A stretch of DNA of 42,859 nucleotides from Pseudoalteromonas holothuriae (GTDB taxonomy: Bacteria; Pseudomonadota; Gammaproteobacteria; Enterobacterales; Alteromonadaceae), in assembly GCF_945859825.1 (NCBI RefSeq), contig NZ_CAMAPC010000027.1, positions 1 through 42,859 of the forward strand. The letters are read 5' to 3'. The position numbers and the translations under genes are program-made. The notes under the pieces are model-generated. The model saw only the letters and a program-made list of their open reading frames with translations. It was not told the DNA's origin and made no database searches. The first letter of the stretch is position 1. Each line of letters begins with the position of its first letter. Shown here in pieces: positions 20,098 through 29,045 of this stretch.

Positions 20098-21228
20098 CTA
20101 ACACACTATCGAGAAAAGCTCTGCCGCATTTTTATAGGCAATTTTTTCTTTGACCTCTAGCGACATGTTGGTACATAACTTGTTTAGAGCAGATTGCGAA
20201 TGAGGGAACGTGCCATCAGCATGGGGAAAGTCAGTGGCAAACATCAATCGATTTGGATTCTGCCCTTCCATCGTCATAGCAACACTTAAATCGTCTTGGA
20301 ACGTAAGATAGATATTATCAAAAAAGTATTCGCTTGGACCTTTACCAATATCAAGACCTAAGTAATGCCTATGAATTTCATAAGCATGATTTAAGCGCCA
20401 TAAAAAGTGAGGGACCCAGCCACCATCTGCTTCAACACATACCACTTTAAGCGTTGGATGGCGTGTAAAAACCCCGCCAAAAATCAACATTGCCATAATA
20501 TCCTGATTCCCTCTTAGGATATGTAATTGACGAACCATGGCTCCTGCTTTTGGGTTGCTGCCGCGAGTACTAGAGGCCAAATCTGAGCTACTAGCTAAAA
20601 TATGAAAACAAACAGGTAAGTTAAGCGCAGCACACAATTCCCAAATAGGGTCATAATTGACGTGGTCATAATCATCAAACACCGCATTTCCGGGGAACAT
20701 AACTGCACGAGCACCATTATCTTTGGCATGCTGTATAGCATTTAAACCTTCCGCTATCGTCCTTATTGAAATTAATGGCACCCCAAGAAGACGCTCAGGA
20801 CTGTGCGAAGAAAATTCAAAAATCCAACGATTGTACGCCTCAAAACATACCTTACGATAATCCATATCAGGATGATTACAAATCAACATACCCACGCTGG
20901 GAAAGATAACTTCTGCAAGGACATTTTCTTGATCTTGTACCTTTAAACGCGCTTTGGGATCGATAGCACCCGGATGCAACTCATGCCACCCCACTGGTTT
21001 TTTTATAATTTCGCTTGATGGTCTTCCTGCGGTACAAAGTAACGCCATCGGCAATTGTTGTTCGATACCAGGAACGACCAAAATCGCACCACCATGCCGT
21101 TCATTGTAGATTTCAAATGGCATAGATTCACGGTACTTACTTGTAGTATCGGCGAACACAAACTCTCGTTCTGCAACATGTGAATCAGCAGAGATAACTT
21201 TGATCGGTGTCGTATTTTCAATGTTCAT
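20098..21228 (-). CDS. Amidohydrolase-2 family (ACMSD-like TIM-barrel) protein
   Basis: This 376-residue metal-dependent hydrolase belongs to the amidohydrolase-2 superfamily, which includes decarboxylases such as ACMSD and gamma-resorcylate decarboxylase. Visible motifs are ISADSHVAE near the N-terminus (first metal-ligand strand), CFHILASS (a strand with a probable metal-binding His), VCVEADGGWVPHFLWR and ATDFPHADGTFPHS (metal Asp region). The start ATG has AAGGA eight bases upstream. It sits 12 bases after the monooxygenase gene and 12 bases before the aldolase-like gene. An amidohydrolase of this kind could hydrolyse or decarboxylate an intermediate. I cannot name the substrate, and I know of no fixed role for it in trans-AT PKS clusters. 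Confidence 0.87.
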   Translation of the reverse strand: MNIENTTPIKVISADSHVAEREFVFADTTSKYRESMPFEIYNERHGGAILVVPGIEQQLPMALLCTAGRPSSEIIKKPVGWHELHPGAIDPKARLKVQDQENVLAEVIFPSVGMLICNHPDMDYRKVCFEAYNRWIFEFSSHSPERLLGVPLISIRTIAEGLNAIQHAKDNGARAVMFPGNAVFDDYDHVNYDPIWELCAALNLPVCFHILASSSDLASSTRGSNPKAGAMVRQLHILRGNQDIMAMLIFGGVFTRHPTLKVVCVEADGGWVPHFLWRLNHAYEIHRHYLGLDIGKGPSEYFFDNIYLTFQDDLSVAMTMEGQNPNRLMFATDFPHADGTFPHSQSALNKLCTNMSLEVKEKIAYKNAAELFSIVC

Positions 21229-21240
21229 TCTTTCAATCCT

Positions 21241-22725
21241 TTAGTGCTGATCTAACAAGGCAACAATATGTTTCCATTGTCGGATTTGGTGCTTGCCGTG
21301 TTCTTCATACCAGATTTCATAGCCTGCTTTGGCTTTTTCAAAATTTTCTGAGCCAACCAGCACATCAGGTTTTTCCAACAAAAACCAAACCTGAAATAAC
21401 TTACGATACAGATCTATATCGGTCTCAGACGCCTGACTAAGCCCTCGATCCATAACCGTCCCTATATAGTGACCATTATCAATAATCTTACCAGTTCCAC
21501 TGAAATTAAACGGGTCGATGCCGTCACGAATATCCTTTGAATTGGATATATTGTTTCTATCCTTCCTAACTGAAGCTTGAATTGTTGACTCGAGTTCAAC
21601 GGAAATACGCTGATAATATTCGGTAATTGCTTTTGTAATAGAACTGTTTTCACTCACAGCCTTGGCAATTTCATAAGCGGTTATCCAGGCAATAGTACAG
21701 CCTCGTCCAGCTGCGGGATTCAAGGTACACAGTGCATCACCAATATTTACCAACCCATTAAGAAGAGGCTGGTTATTATCAATTAAAGGATGATAAATGT
21801 TGTCCATATTGCCAAAGGACTTTAAGTTTCCTTGTGCAATGACATTCCGTTCGTCCACCCATGGGGCAAACCCAGGTAAATGTTTAACTACTGCCATCCA
21901 AGAAGCTAAGCGTGTAAGTTTCCGTAAAGATAAGTCGTCTTTCTGCGCCGTTAAAGTAATAGAGAAATAACCATTATCAGCAAAGACCATTGCCGCTCCC
22001 AAGAAGCTGGACTCGTAGTAAGAGCATCCGGTTATTTGCTTTTTATACGTTTCTATCAAACTTTCATCATATGGTGTGTCTTTAAGTTTAAACCATTGTG
22101 TTGTGTAGAAAATACCGCAGCTTTCATCTATTTGTGTAGTACTGGTAATGCCATGTTCCGCAAGCCATTTGACACATTGGCTACGCCGTCCAGAGGCGTC
22201 AACTACTAAGTCGGCATTAATGTTGGTATCGTCGTTACCAATACGAACTTTAACACCGGACACCTTACCAGGCTGATCACAGACAATTCCTAACACATTA
22301 GCGCTGTGAATAACTTTAACACCACTTTGTACTACTAAATTTCTCGCTTCATTCTCAAAAATATAGCGGCGGCATTTTAGCAGAGTCATTTTCGTATCAT
22401 CAGGTCTTGCCAAAAAATCGCCAAATTTGAGCTTCGCATAATCTTTGAACTCAGCTTGCTCACAGCCTTTATTTAACAGAGTATTAAGAGCTTCAGGAGC
22501 ATGCTCCTGAAGCATATTAACTAATTTAGGTAAAAAAGTGTGCGAATGCACCGCATGAGGCACCCCAGCACGTGACCAAGCTGCCCAATCCAGTTCAGTA
22601 GCTGATGAATAGTGAGCCTCTTCTCGCTCTAGTATCGTAACATCATGCCCCAAACGGCTAAAAAATAACGCTGCTGCAGTTCCTGCTATTGAACTGCCGA
22701 TAATAGTAACCCTAATATTATTCAC
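21241..22725 (-). CDS. FAD-dependent monooxygenase/oxidoreductase
   Basis: This 494-residue flavoprotein of the group A monooxygenase fold has the N-terminal FAD-binding GSSIAGTAAALFFSRLG with Glu at the end of the second strand (ILERE). The mid-protein strand VVDASGRRS and the FAD motif GDALCTLNPAAGRG are also present. Related enzymes hydroxylate or epoxidise polyketides and terpenoids. No halogenase WxWxIP motif is seen, so a tryptophan-halogenase-type role is unlikely. It starts at a GTG with AAGGA nine bases upstream, 67 bases after the AT-ER gene, and is followed by the amidohydrolase. It is likely a tailoring enzyme of the pathway. The oxidation site on the product cannot be predicted from the sequence. 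Confidence 0.9.
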   Translation of the reverse strand: MNNIRVTIIGSSIAGTAAALFFSRLGHDVTILEREEAHYSSATELDWAAWSRAGVPHAVHSHTFLPKLVNMLQEHAPEALNTLLNKGCEQAEFKDYAKLKFGDFLARPDDTKMTLLKCRRYIFENEARNLVVQSGVKVIHSANVLGIVCDQPGKVSGVKVRIGNDDTNINADLVVDASGRRSQCVKWLAEHGITSTTQIDESCGIFYTTQWFKLKDTPYDESLIETYKKQITGCSYYESSFLGAAMVFADNGYFSITLTAQKDDLSLRKLTRLASWMAVVKHLPGFAPWVDERNVIAQGNLKSFGNMDNIYHPLIDNNQPLLNGLVNIGDALCTLNPAAGRGCTIAWITAYEIAKAVSENSSITKAITEYYQRISVELESTIQASVRKDRNNISNSKDIRDGIDPFNFSGTGKIIDNGHYIGTVMDRGLSQASETDIDLYRKLFQVWFLLEKPDVLVGSENFEKAKAGYEIWYEEHGKHQIRQWKHIVALLDQH

Positions 22726-22792
22726 TAAACTCGTTCCTTTAAATTAATTGATGTCCGAGAATCAATTTCTCAGCGGAAAGGGCAACCAACCG

Positions 22793-25096
22793 CTAGCTTG
22801 CAGAACTAAAATTGTTTAAATAATCTGCAGCTTCATCCATTAATTTAACGCCGATGTGATCTACGTGCCGATTACGCCACTGTTCAAAATCAGTCCCTTT
22901 CGCCCAGTGGTTGAACGCTCCCATAGCAGGTCCTGTATGTATTTGAAAATCAACTTTTTGTGTTTCTCCACCAGATAAAGCAAGCCTAGTTGAATTAACA
23001 AAATACCATTTGAAAATAAGCGCCATCTTATGCTTTGGATTGGTTTCCGCTTTATCTATTTCGGCTGGATTTACTTTCAGATAGAACTGTTTGGTTTCTG
23101 CGTATACATCGTTAAATGAGCGTCTAAAATATTTTTCTTCTATAAGCTTTCTTGTATTCGCATCTATTTCATCTAGTGAGTTAAGTCGACTCCAAAGCTC
23201 ATGCAGTTTCTTCGCTCGACCAGGGAAAAATACACCTCTTCTGAGTACTTGTACTTTTGCCCCGAGTTCAAACATGTCTCCTGCAGGCGCATAGTCGGTA
23301 TCTTGAATGTCCATACACTGAAGCATGTCTTTCACTAAATCGCTAGTACCAGCTTCAACGGTACACTGGTTAATAGACCCAGTCACAACAAAATCAGCGC
23401 CTAGCACAAACATAGCAGCTACCGACTCTGGTGTGCCAACTCCGCCAGCGGCTCCAACTCGGATAGGCTTTTGGTAATTAAACTTGGTGTGTAGCTCATC
23501 TCTGATACGTTTGATCGTTGGCAACAAAATAGAAGCAACAGCTGAGTCAGTATGCCCTCCTGAGTCCGACTCCGCGCAAATGTCTTCAGCAACAGGTAAA
23601 GCGCTAGCAAGCCTAGCTTGCTCCTCAGTGATCAAACCTTCAGCTAAGAGTTGTTTTACTATCCTATCAGGAGCTGGACTTAAAAAAGCTTTAGCCATCT
23701 CAGGGCGCGACAATTTAGCTATGATCTTATGTTTTGAATCCACCTTCCCATTGGCATCTTGATAAATACCTGACAGCCTAAATTTAACCAGTGCTGGGGT
23801 TATTTGCATAAATGCAGAGGCTTCAATAAACTTAACGCCGTATTTCACATATAAATCTATCAGTGCCAATTCACCAGTAGCATTGCCCGGCTGGTGTAAT
23901 AGGTTGACACCATACGACTCACCATTTGGTAAACTGCGTTGAATTTGCATCAACGCTGCTTCGATTGTATCGTTTGTTAATCCACCAGTACCTAAAAAGC
24001 CCATCAAGCCAGCTTTTCCCATTCTGATCACCAGATCTGCTGAGGCAATGCCTTTGTACATAGCGCCAGCCAAATAAGCATATTTTAGGTTGTAATCTTT
24101 ACGAAATGAGGCGCTACCTAATTGTTGCCCGCTATTGTGTAACTTACCCGATGATATTGGTGTTGACTTAACGGCATCAACGTTGGTTATTTCACTGTGA
24201 CGAGGTGTCAATACAATGCCTTCACGCAAACTCGATTCATCTCGTAACGGTGTGCATGAACTATTGATTTGCTTGACTAGTTTACTCAGCACGTCTCCTG
24301 GGCCAAACTCCTGAAACTCAAATTCGCCTTTACCCATAAGATACCGAATACTATCTGTCCATTGCACCGAACCTGATATTTGTTTTTGTAATAATGTCGG
24401 GATCTGCCCATCGGGATACATTCTCGCTGTGACATTGGCAATAACAGGTACTTTCAAAGGTGAGTATGTAAACTGATTTAAAAACTGAACAAACTCTTCT
24501 GTAACAGGGTCCATCAACTTTGAGTGAAATGCAGCGCTGACATTCAAAGGAATATACCGAGCCCCTGCATTTTCGAATAATTTAGCTGCAGCAAAAATGT
24601 CATCTTTTGTTCCTGACAGCACGATTTGTTCGGGTGCATTGAAGTTAGCAACCTCAATATTGTTAAAACCATTGCTCTTCAAAATACCATTGATGGTTTC
24701 AGCATTGATCCCCAAACAAGCAGCCATCGCACCTTCTGGAGCGCAGCTCATTAGCTGGCCACGTTTTTGAACCATACGCAGTCCATCTTCAAAAGAGAAT
24801 GCACCTGCGGCATATAAGGCACAATATTCACCTAAACTATGGCCTAAGAAATAATCCGGCAACACACTCCCAGACTTCGAGGCTGCCAAGTAAGAAAGTA
24901 TATTTACCGTATATAGTGCAGGCTGAGTGTATTCGGTTTTGGTCAAACATCTATTTGGGTCTGAAACACATAAGTCCTCAATTGAGTATCCAAGAATGTG
25001 ATCAGCTATCTCTGTATGTTCTTTAAATTGCTTGAATAAATCTCGACCCATTCCCCTAAACTGTGAGCCCTGTCCTGGAAAACCGAATACTTTCAT
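22793..25096 (-). CDS. Trans-acting malonyl acyltransferase-enoylreductase fusion (AT-ER)
   Basis: This 767-residue bifunctional protein is the loading AT and trans ER of the PKS. The AT half (about 1-285) has PGQGSQ, the nucleophile Ser87 in GHSLGEY, Arg112 in QKRGQLM (which binds the malonyl carboxylate) and FHSKLMDPV, so it should load malonyl units onto the AT-less modules. The C-terminal half (about 335-767) is an FMN-dependent PfaD-type enoylreductase with GTGGL, VNLLHQPG, FIEASAFMQITPALVKFR and AAGGVGTPE. This fusion type is standard in trans-AT systems (PksE, MmpC-like). The start at 25096 is chosen because AGGA sits eight bases upstream and MKVFGFPGQGSQ matches usual AT starts; an in-frame ATG also lies at 25105. 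It follows the acyl hydrolase gene by 29 bases. Confidence 0.95.
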   Translation of the reverse strand: MKVFGFPGQGSQFRGMGRDLFKQFKEHTEIADHILGYSIEDLCVSDPNRCLTKTEYTQPALYTVNILSYLAASKSGSVLPDYFLGHSLGEYCALYAAGAFSFEDGLRMVQKRGQLMSCAPEGAMAACLGINAETINGILKSNGFNNIEVANFNAPEQIVLSGTKDDIFAAAKLFENAGARYIPLNVSAAFHSKLMDPVTEEFVQFLNQFTYSPLKVPVIANVTARMYPDGQIPTLLQKQISGSVQWTDSIRYLMGKGEFEFQEFGPGDVLSKLVKQINSSCTPLRDESSLREGIVLTPRHSEITNVDAVKSTPISSGKLHNSGQQLGSASFRKDYNLKYAYLAGAMYKGIASADLVIRMGKAGLMGFLGTGGLTNDTIEAALMQIQRSLPNGESYGVNLLHQPGNATGELALIDLYVKYGVKFIEASAFMQITPALVKFRLSGIYQDANGKVDSKHKIIAKLSRPEMAKAFLSPAPDRIVKQLLAEGLITEEQARLASALPVAEDICAESDSGGHTDSAVASILLPTIKRIRDELHTKFNYQKPIRVGAAGGVGTPESVAAMFVLGADFVVTGSINQCTVEAGTSDLVKDMLQCMDIQDTDYAPAGDMFELGAKVQVLRRGVFFPGRAKKLHELWSRLNSLDEIDANTRKLIEEKYFRRSFNDVYAETKQFYLKVNPAEIDKAETNPKHKMALIFKWYFVNSTRLALSGGETQKVDFQIHTGPAMGAFNHWAKGTDFEQWRNRHVDHIGVKLMDEAADYLNNFSSAS

Positions 25097-25125
25097 TGTA
25101 AACATCCTGCTTTAGTATTGTTATA

Positions 25126-26127
25126 TTATATTTTTAAAGTTGATAATACGTTATTAAGTCTCGTTGTATCGTCGCCAAAAGGACTCATTACACTCAGTGG
25201 TTTTGAGCCTCCACTCTGTGAAATATTATATTTTACCGAGTTAGCCAAAGTGCCTGATGGACCAAGATCAACATAATTGAACGGTCCTCTAGCTTCTAAA
25301 TATCTTATCGTGTCGCTCACTCTTATCGGATCTCGAATAACGTTAAAGAAATACGATGTGTCAATATGCGTTACTTTACTTGCACTTAAACAAGAATAAT
25401 AAGGAAGCTTAGCGGCAAAGGTTGTGAAAGAACGCATTTCCTCATTGAAGTGCTCTTTTATATGGTCAATACAAGACGAATGGAATGCTTGTTTTACGGG
25501 AAGATACTGATACACAATACCTTTGTCTTTAAGAAGTGCTGTAACCTCTGCTATATTTTCACGGGTTCCAGCAATTACGAAGTTTTTTTGTGAATTAACC
25601 GCCGCTATATCACACGTCTGATTGATCGCAGGTGTAAGATAGTAAAGTTCCAAATCATATAAAACGGCTAGCATCGCACCACTGTCTAATTTTTCAAATA
25701 TAGTAGCTTGTTTAATAACTATTTTTATCGCTTCATGGGCACTAATGATGCCAGCAACTACAGCGGCACAAAGCTCTCCCAAGCTGGCCCCCATAACACC
25801 ATCAGGTTTAATACCTTCATCAATCAGTGTATTTGCAAGCGCAAGCTCAATCATAAAAATAGCGGGATGCGTTAAGGATATTTTTTCAAAAGGTTCTGAG
25901 CGCAGCTTTTTATCATCATAGAGATATTCAACAATTGAGTATCCAGCTTCTAGGTAAAACAAACTATCTAGGGATTGCAGCCTATGCTTAAAAGTAGCGT
26001 TGCTTTCATATAACCCTCTTCCCATTTGGTAAAATTGAGAGCCTTGTCCTGAAAACATAAATATTGTTGGGCTTCTCTTGAACTCCTCATTTAAAGAATG
26101 ATTATTTCTGACAGTGCTAAAACTCAC
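25126..26127 (-). CDS. AT-like acyl hydrolase (proofreading enzyme)
   Basis: This 333-residue AT-fold protein has FSGQGSQ, the nucleophile Ser115 in GASLGE and AFHSSCID. Two features set it apart from malonyl transferases: Ala114 replaces the usual His of GHSxG, and Gln140 stands where the malonate-binding Arg should be (IVIKQATIF against MVQKRGQLM in the neighbouring AT-ER). Loss of that Arg is the known hallmark of trans-AT acyl hydrolases such as PedC, which release stalled acyl chains from ACPs. It is the first gene of the long unit. It starts at a GTG with AGGAAGG shortly upstream. A second transferase with a non-malonyl donor remains possible. Confidence 0.85.
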   Translation of the reverse strand: MSFSTVRNNHSLNEEFKRSPTIFMFSGQGSQFYQMGRGLYESNATFKHRLQSLDSLFYLEAGYSIVEYLYDDKKLRSEPFEKISLTHPAIFMIELALANTLIDEGIKPDGVMGASLGELCAAVVAGIISAHEAIKIVIKQATIFEKLDSGAMLAVLYDLELYYLTPAINQTCDIAAVNSQKNFVIAGTRENIAEVTALLKDKGIVYQYLPVKQAFHSSCIDHIKEHFNEEMRSFTTFAAKLPYYSCLSASKVTHIDTSYFFNVIRDPIRVSDTIRYLEARGPFNYVDLGPSGTLANSVKYNISQSGGSKPLSVMSPFGDDTTRLNNVLSTLKI

Positions 26128-26670
26128 TTAACTTTCCTTCCTGTTACTAACAACATATTTCCATCTGTTTTGAACTTGGCAAATAAGTCTTTGACGGGCA
26201 ACGTAGTTCCTCTTAGCGTAACATATATTTATCAATTGTAGACCTAGAAAATTAAAATTAATTTAAAGGTTCTTGAACAGCCACATGTACCTCTTATGTA
26301 TCATAGATAGTCTCTTACTAATTTAAAAAATGCAACATTTACCTGAAATAAATATGCCTCCACATTCTCTATTCAACTATTTGATAATATTAAAAAATAA
26401 CGTATTACAATGAAATCATATAAGAATACTAGATTAAATTATGTTGCTAAAGATACCTCTCAATTTTTAATGTACAGCTGGATTATAATAATTTTCGATA
26501 GTCTAAAAATTGAGTAAATAGCTCATCAATCGTATAGTACATTTCATATCTGAACATATTTCCATGTAATTAAAAAATCACACTACAATAACATTTTGCA
26601 AAGCAAACTTTAGCAGCAAAGAGCAATTATGAAGTTGATCAATCCCAAATACTACGCTGCCATATTATGT
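26128..26670. other. AT-rich intergenic region, probable promoter region of the long PKS operon
   Basis: About 540 bases lie between the terminator after ECH2 and the first gene of the long minus-strand unit. No coding frame of convincing quality is present on either strand. The base composition is clearly AT-richer than the flanking genes. This is the only sizeable gap in the minus-strand biosynthetic block, so the promoter for the genes from 26127 down to the left edge probably lies here. I could not single out one -35/-10 pair with confidence. Confidence 0.5.
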
Positions 26671-26703
26671 AAAATTGGGCTTGGGAAAGTTCATTCAAGC
26701 CCA
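26671..26703 (-). terminator. Hairpin terminator after ECH2
   Basis: Read on the minus strand, an eight-base stem TGGGCTTG pairs with CAAGCCCA across a 12-base loop and is followed by ATTTTA. It lies about ten bases after the ECH2 stop codon, as expected for a Rho-independent terminator. The T-run is short, so termination may be partial. Confidence 0.65.
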
Positions 26704-26712
26704 TTAATCAAC

Positions 26713-27459
26713 TTATTGCCCAAATAGCGTTGCTATTTTCTCTTTAACCTCTTCTTGATGGAAGGTTTCATCATGCATTTTGAGCTCCTTCTCTATAAAG
26801 CCATCCAGCTCATTACGCATACCTGAAACCAAATGAGCCTTTAACGTTATAAGAGAACACCTTGGTTTCTCCGCGAGTTCTTCAGCAAGTTCCATGGCTT
26901 TATTCATGACCTCTGCACGTCTAACGACCATAAATGGAATACCGCGTTGCTCCAGTTCAATACCTCGATATGTTCGACCTAGGAGAAGCATCTCATGCCC
27001 TAAGCTAACTCCAAGTTTTTTAGGTAAAATATAGGTTGCGCCCATACCAGGAGTAAAGCCGTATTTCATAAAGTTAGCGGTATAGATACTTTCTTTACTC
27101 AGTACAACAAAATCGGAAAATAACCCAAATACAAACCCACCCCCAATACCATGACCTTGCATTGCAGATATGACGGGGAGTTCACAATCCAGTGCTAAAC
27201 TATAAATGTTCACTGCATTAAATTGTAATTCTTTATTATAGATAGCCATCAAAGACTCTTGTGTTCCACCAGATACAAAGTAGCTCTCGTAGCCAGTAAG
27301 GATCACAACTTTATACTGTGTGTTTGCTTTGATCTGGGCAAATGCATAAAGCAACCCTTCTATCAACTCCTTTGTGAAGGTGTTTTTATGCTTAACATCT
27401 TTAAGTGTTATCAGCGCAATTTCGGGCGTTACCTCTACTAGTGTTACTTCATTAACCAT
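26713..27459 (-). CDS. Enoyl-CoA hydratase-like decarboxylase (ECH2) of beta-branching cassette
   Basis: This 248-residue crotonase-fold protein matches the ECH2 subgroup (PksI-like), which decarboxylates the glutaconyl-type intermediate to complete the beta-branch. Diagnostic segments are MQGHGIGGGFVFGLFSDF, YTANFMKYGFTPGMGATY and ILPKKLG. The start is taken at the ATG at 27459 because GAGGAAGAG sits six bases upstream; a longer frame from a GTG at 27483 would overlap the end of HMGS-B and lacks such a site. The gene follows HMGS-B by 14 bases and ends at a hairpin. HMGS-B and ECH2 thus form a compact two-gene unit apart from ECH1, HMGS-A and the KS. Confidence 0.93.
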   Translation of the reverse strand: MVNEVTLVEVTPEIALITLKDVKHKNTFTKELIEGLLYAFAQIKANTQYKVVILTGYESYFVSGGTQESLMAIYNKELQFNAVNIYSLALDCELPVISAMQGHGIGGGFVFGLFSDFVVLSKESIYTANFMKYGFTPGMGATYILPKKLGVSLGHEMLLLGRTYRGIELEQRGIPFMVVRRAEVMNKAMELAEELAEKPRCSLITLKAHLVSGMRNELDGFIEKELKMHDETFHQEEVKEKIATLFGQ

Positions 27460-27473
27460 GAAATTCTCTTCCT

Positions 27474-28730
27474 CTAGCTCCACTTATATTCGCGATGAAA
27501 CTCATTTATTTGGTGTAAATATAGTTTTTCCTTGCCGTCAATCACTTTCCAAGCTTCAGGTAGCGACAAATGTTCAACGGTTGTGTTTCTGGTGCCAAAC
27601 TTGATATTCACATTATTCTCAATAATGGTTATGTACTCATCCATTTTTAATTCGTAACGACCATTAAGGTGAGCTTCAATGCCCATACCTCTTACAATGC
27701 TCGGAGAGTCTTCAAAAACTACGCCACTAAAAAACTCTGAGCAACACCCAGAACCATAAGAAAAGCAGCCAATTCTTTTAGGTCGATCAAAGTTACCATT
27801 GTTGATGAGACCAATTAGCGCTAGGTACAGTGTTGCACCCATTACGTTTCCTACACGTTGACAAAAGCCAATACTTGGTAATACACGTTTCTCAAAATCT
27901 TCCTCAATTTCAGGGGGAGGGAGCTTAACAAGTTTACGCATCATCGTTCGATGCGCACCTTTAACCATACCGCCAAAAGGAGTATGAAATGCTAGATAGT
28001 CAAAGGAATGTTTATAGTCAACACCTTCTACTCTTTTTTCATATTCTAAATATGCTTGCTCACAGCAGTCTAAATATGACATAAGTGATAAGTCAGAGTC
28101 TCCAGCTTCCATGTCAGGCTCAGGGCGACATGTATCCATAACTTCATAGCCATAATAACCATTTGCCCCTATATCCACTTGAAAGATTTTTGGGTTATCA
28201 CTAACAAGCATAGCAATAGCTCCTGCACCACTACTTGGCTCAGCGTAAGACCAGTCACTTGATAGTGACGTACCCGCTTCAGCTGCAACAAAACGAGAAA
28301 TATCTGTAGCGATTACGAGTGCTTTAGCACCAGGAGATGTTTGGCTCAGTACAAAGTTAATTGCCATTTGTAGCCCGGCGGTACCAGAATAACAAGCTTG
28401 TTTAATTTCAAATAGCCTACAGTTTCTATTTAAACCAAGATAATGGTGAATATAAGTACTCATAGACTTACCAAAGTCTATTCCTGATTCTGAACAAGTG
28501 ATCACCATTTCAATTTGTTCTTTCTCAGCAGCAGACATTCTATCTAGAATCGGCTTTGCGGCATTCACGCCATAGGTAACCGGATCCTCGAAAGGTAACG
28601 CTACAGATTTTTCTCGCATCATCAAATTTTCAAAGCGATATGCATCTAAATTTCTATATTCAGCCAGTTTCATTACATCAAGATAAGCAACTCCACTATA
28701 GAAGTTGAATGACTCTATACCTACATTCAA
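27474..28730 (-). CDS. HMG-CoA synthase-like enzyme, copy B (beta-branching)
   Basis: This 418-residue HMGS-family protein is paralogous to the gene at 16767-18029. The catalytic set is intact: Glu81 (SESGID), Cys113 (QACYSG) and the His of HTPFGGMVKGAHR; GSGCCSEFFSG follows. It starts with TTG at 28730, supported by GAGGAA six bases upstream and by alignment of its N-terminus (NVGIESFNF) with copy A (QVGIEDLNV). The overlapping ATG at 28738 is in another frame. It is the first gene of the HMGS-B/ECH2 unit. Two HMGSs in one cluster are uncommon; in myxovirescin they serve different beta-branches. A similar split of labour here is inference. Confidence 0.95.
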   Translation of the reverse strand: MNVGIESFNFYSGVAYLDVMKLAEYRNLDAYRFENLMMREKSVALPFEDPVTYGVNAAKPILDRMSAAEKEQIEMVITCSESGIDFGKSMSTYIHHYLGLNRNCRLFEIKQACYSGTAGLQMAINFVLSQTSPGAKALVIATDISRFVAAEAGTSLSSDWSYAEPSSGAGAIAMLVSDNPKIFQVDIGANGYYGYEVMDTCRPEPDMEAGDSDLSLMSYLDCCEQAYLEYEKRVEGVDYKHSFDYLAFHTPFGGMVKGAHRTMMRKLVKLPPPEIEEDFEKRVLPSIGFCQRVGNVMGATLYLALIGLINNGNFDRPKRIGCFSYGSGCCSEFFSGVVFEDSPSIVRGMGIEAHLNGRYELKMDEYITIIENNVNIKFGTRNTTVEHLSLPEAWKVIDGKEKLYLHQINEFHREYKWS

Positions 28731-28825
28731 AATACATTCCTCGTTATTATTAGGTCGTTTCCTTTATGATATCTTTATTCTCTTACTAACTACTTTTGTA
28801 TTGGTTTTTAGCCTAACAGGTGCGA

Positions 28826-28831
28826 ATTATA
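28826..28831 (-). promoter_or_regulatory. Possible -10 element upstream of HMGS-B
   Basis: A perfect TATAAT on the minus strand lies about 95 bases upstream of the HMGS-B start, in the only upstream gap. No good -35 hexamer is seen at 17 bases, so this is a weak prediction. The rest of 28741-29023 holds no gene that I can support. Confidence 0.3.
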
Positions 28832-29023
28832 ATATACTGTAATAGGCCTGCTTGTCCCCCTTGATAATACCGCTATTTAGAACAAAAATATAAGGGAAAT
28901 TTATATCAGAGAGTATGTTCTATATCAATGGACGTAAAATGGGATATTAGAGAGTTGCAGCCCACATGTCTCTTTGCGGGCCTAAAGGTGGTTATGGCAT
29001 GAAATGATTTTAAAAAGCATTTT

Positions 29024-29045
29024 AGTGTCTAGCGCTAGACAACTA
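29024..29045. repeat. 22-bp repeat with perfect palindrome, copy 1
   Basis: It contains TGTCTAGCGCTAGACA (29026-29041), a perfect palindrome that includes the toxin stop codon. The 22-base unit matches 30625-30646 at 20 positions, in direct orientation. It may act as the toxin terminator or as the edge of a mobile segment. Confidence 0.6.

Noticed and set aside
21241..22725. Flavin-dependent halogenase
   Set aside because: The FAD motifs fit, but no WxWxIP signature is present; monooxygenase is the safer call.
16000..29000. A free-standing donor ACP for the beta-branching cassette
   Set aside because: I looked for a small frame with a GxDS phosphopantetheine motif among the accessory genes and found none.
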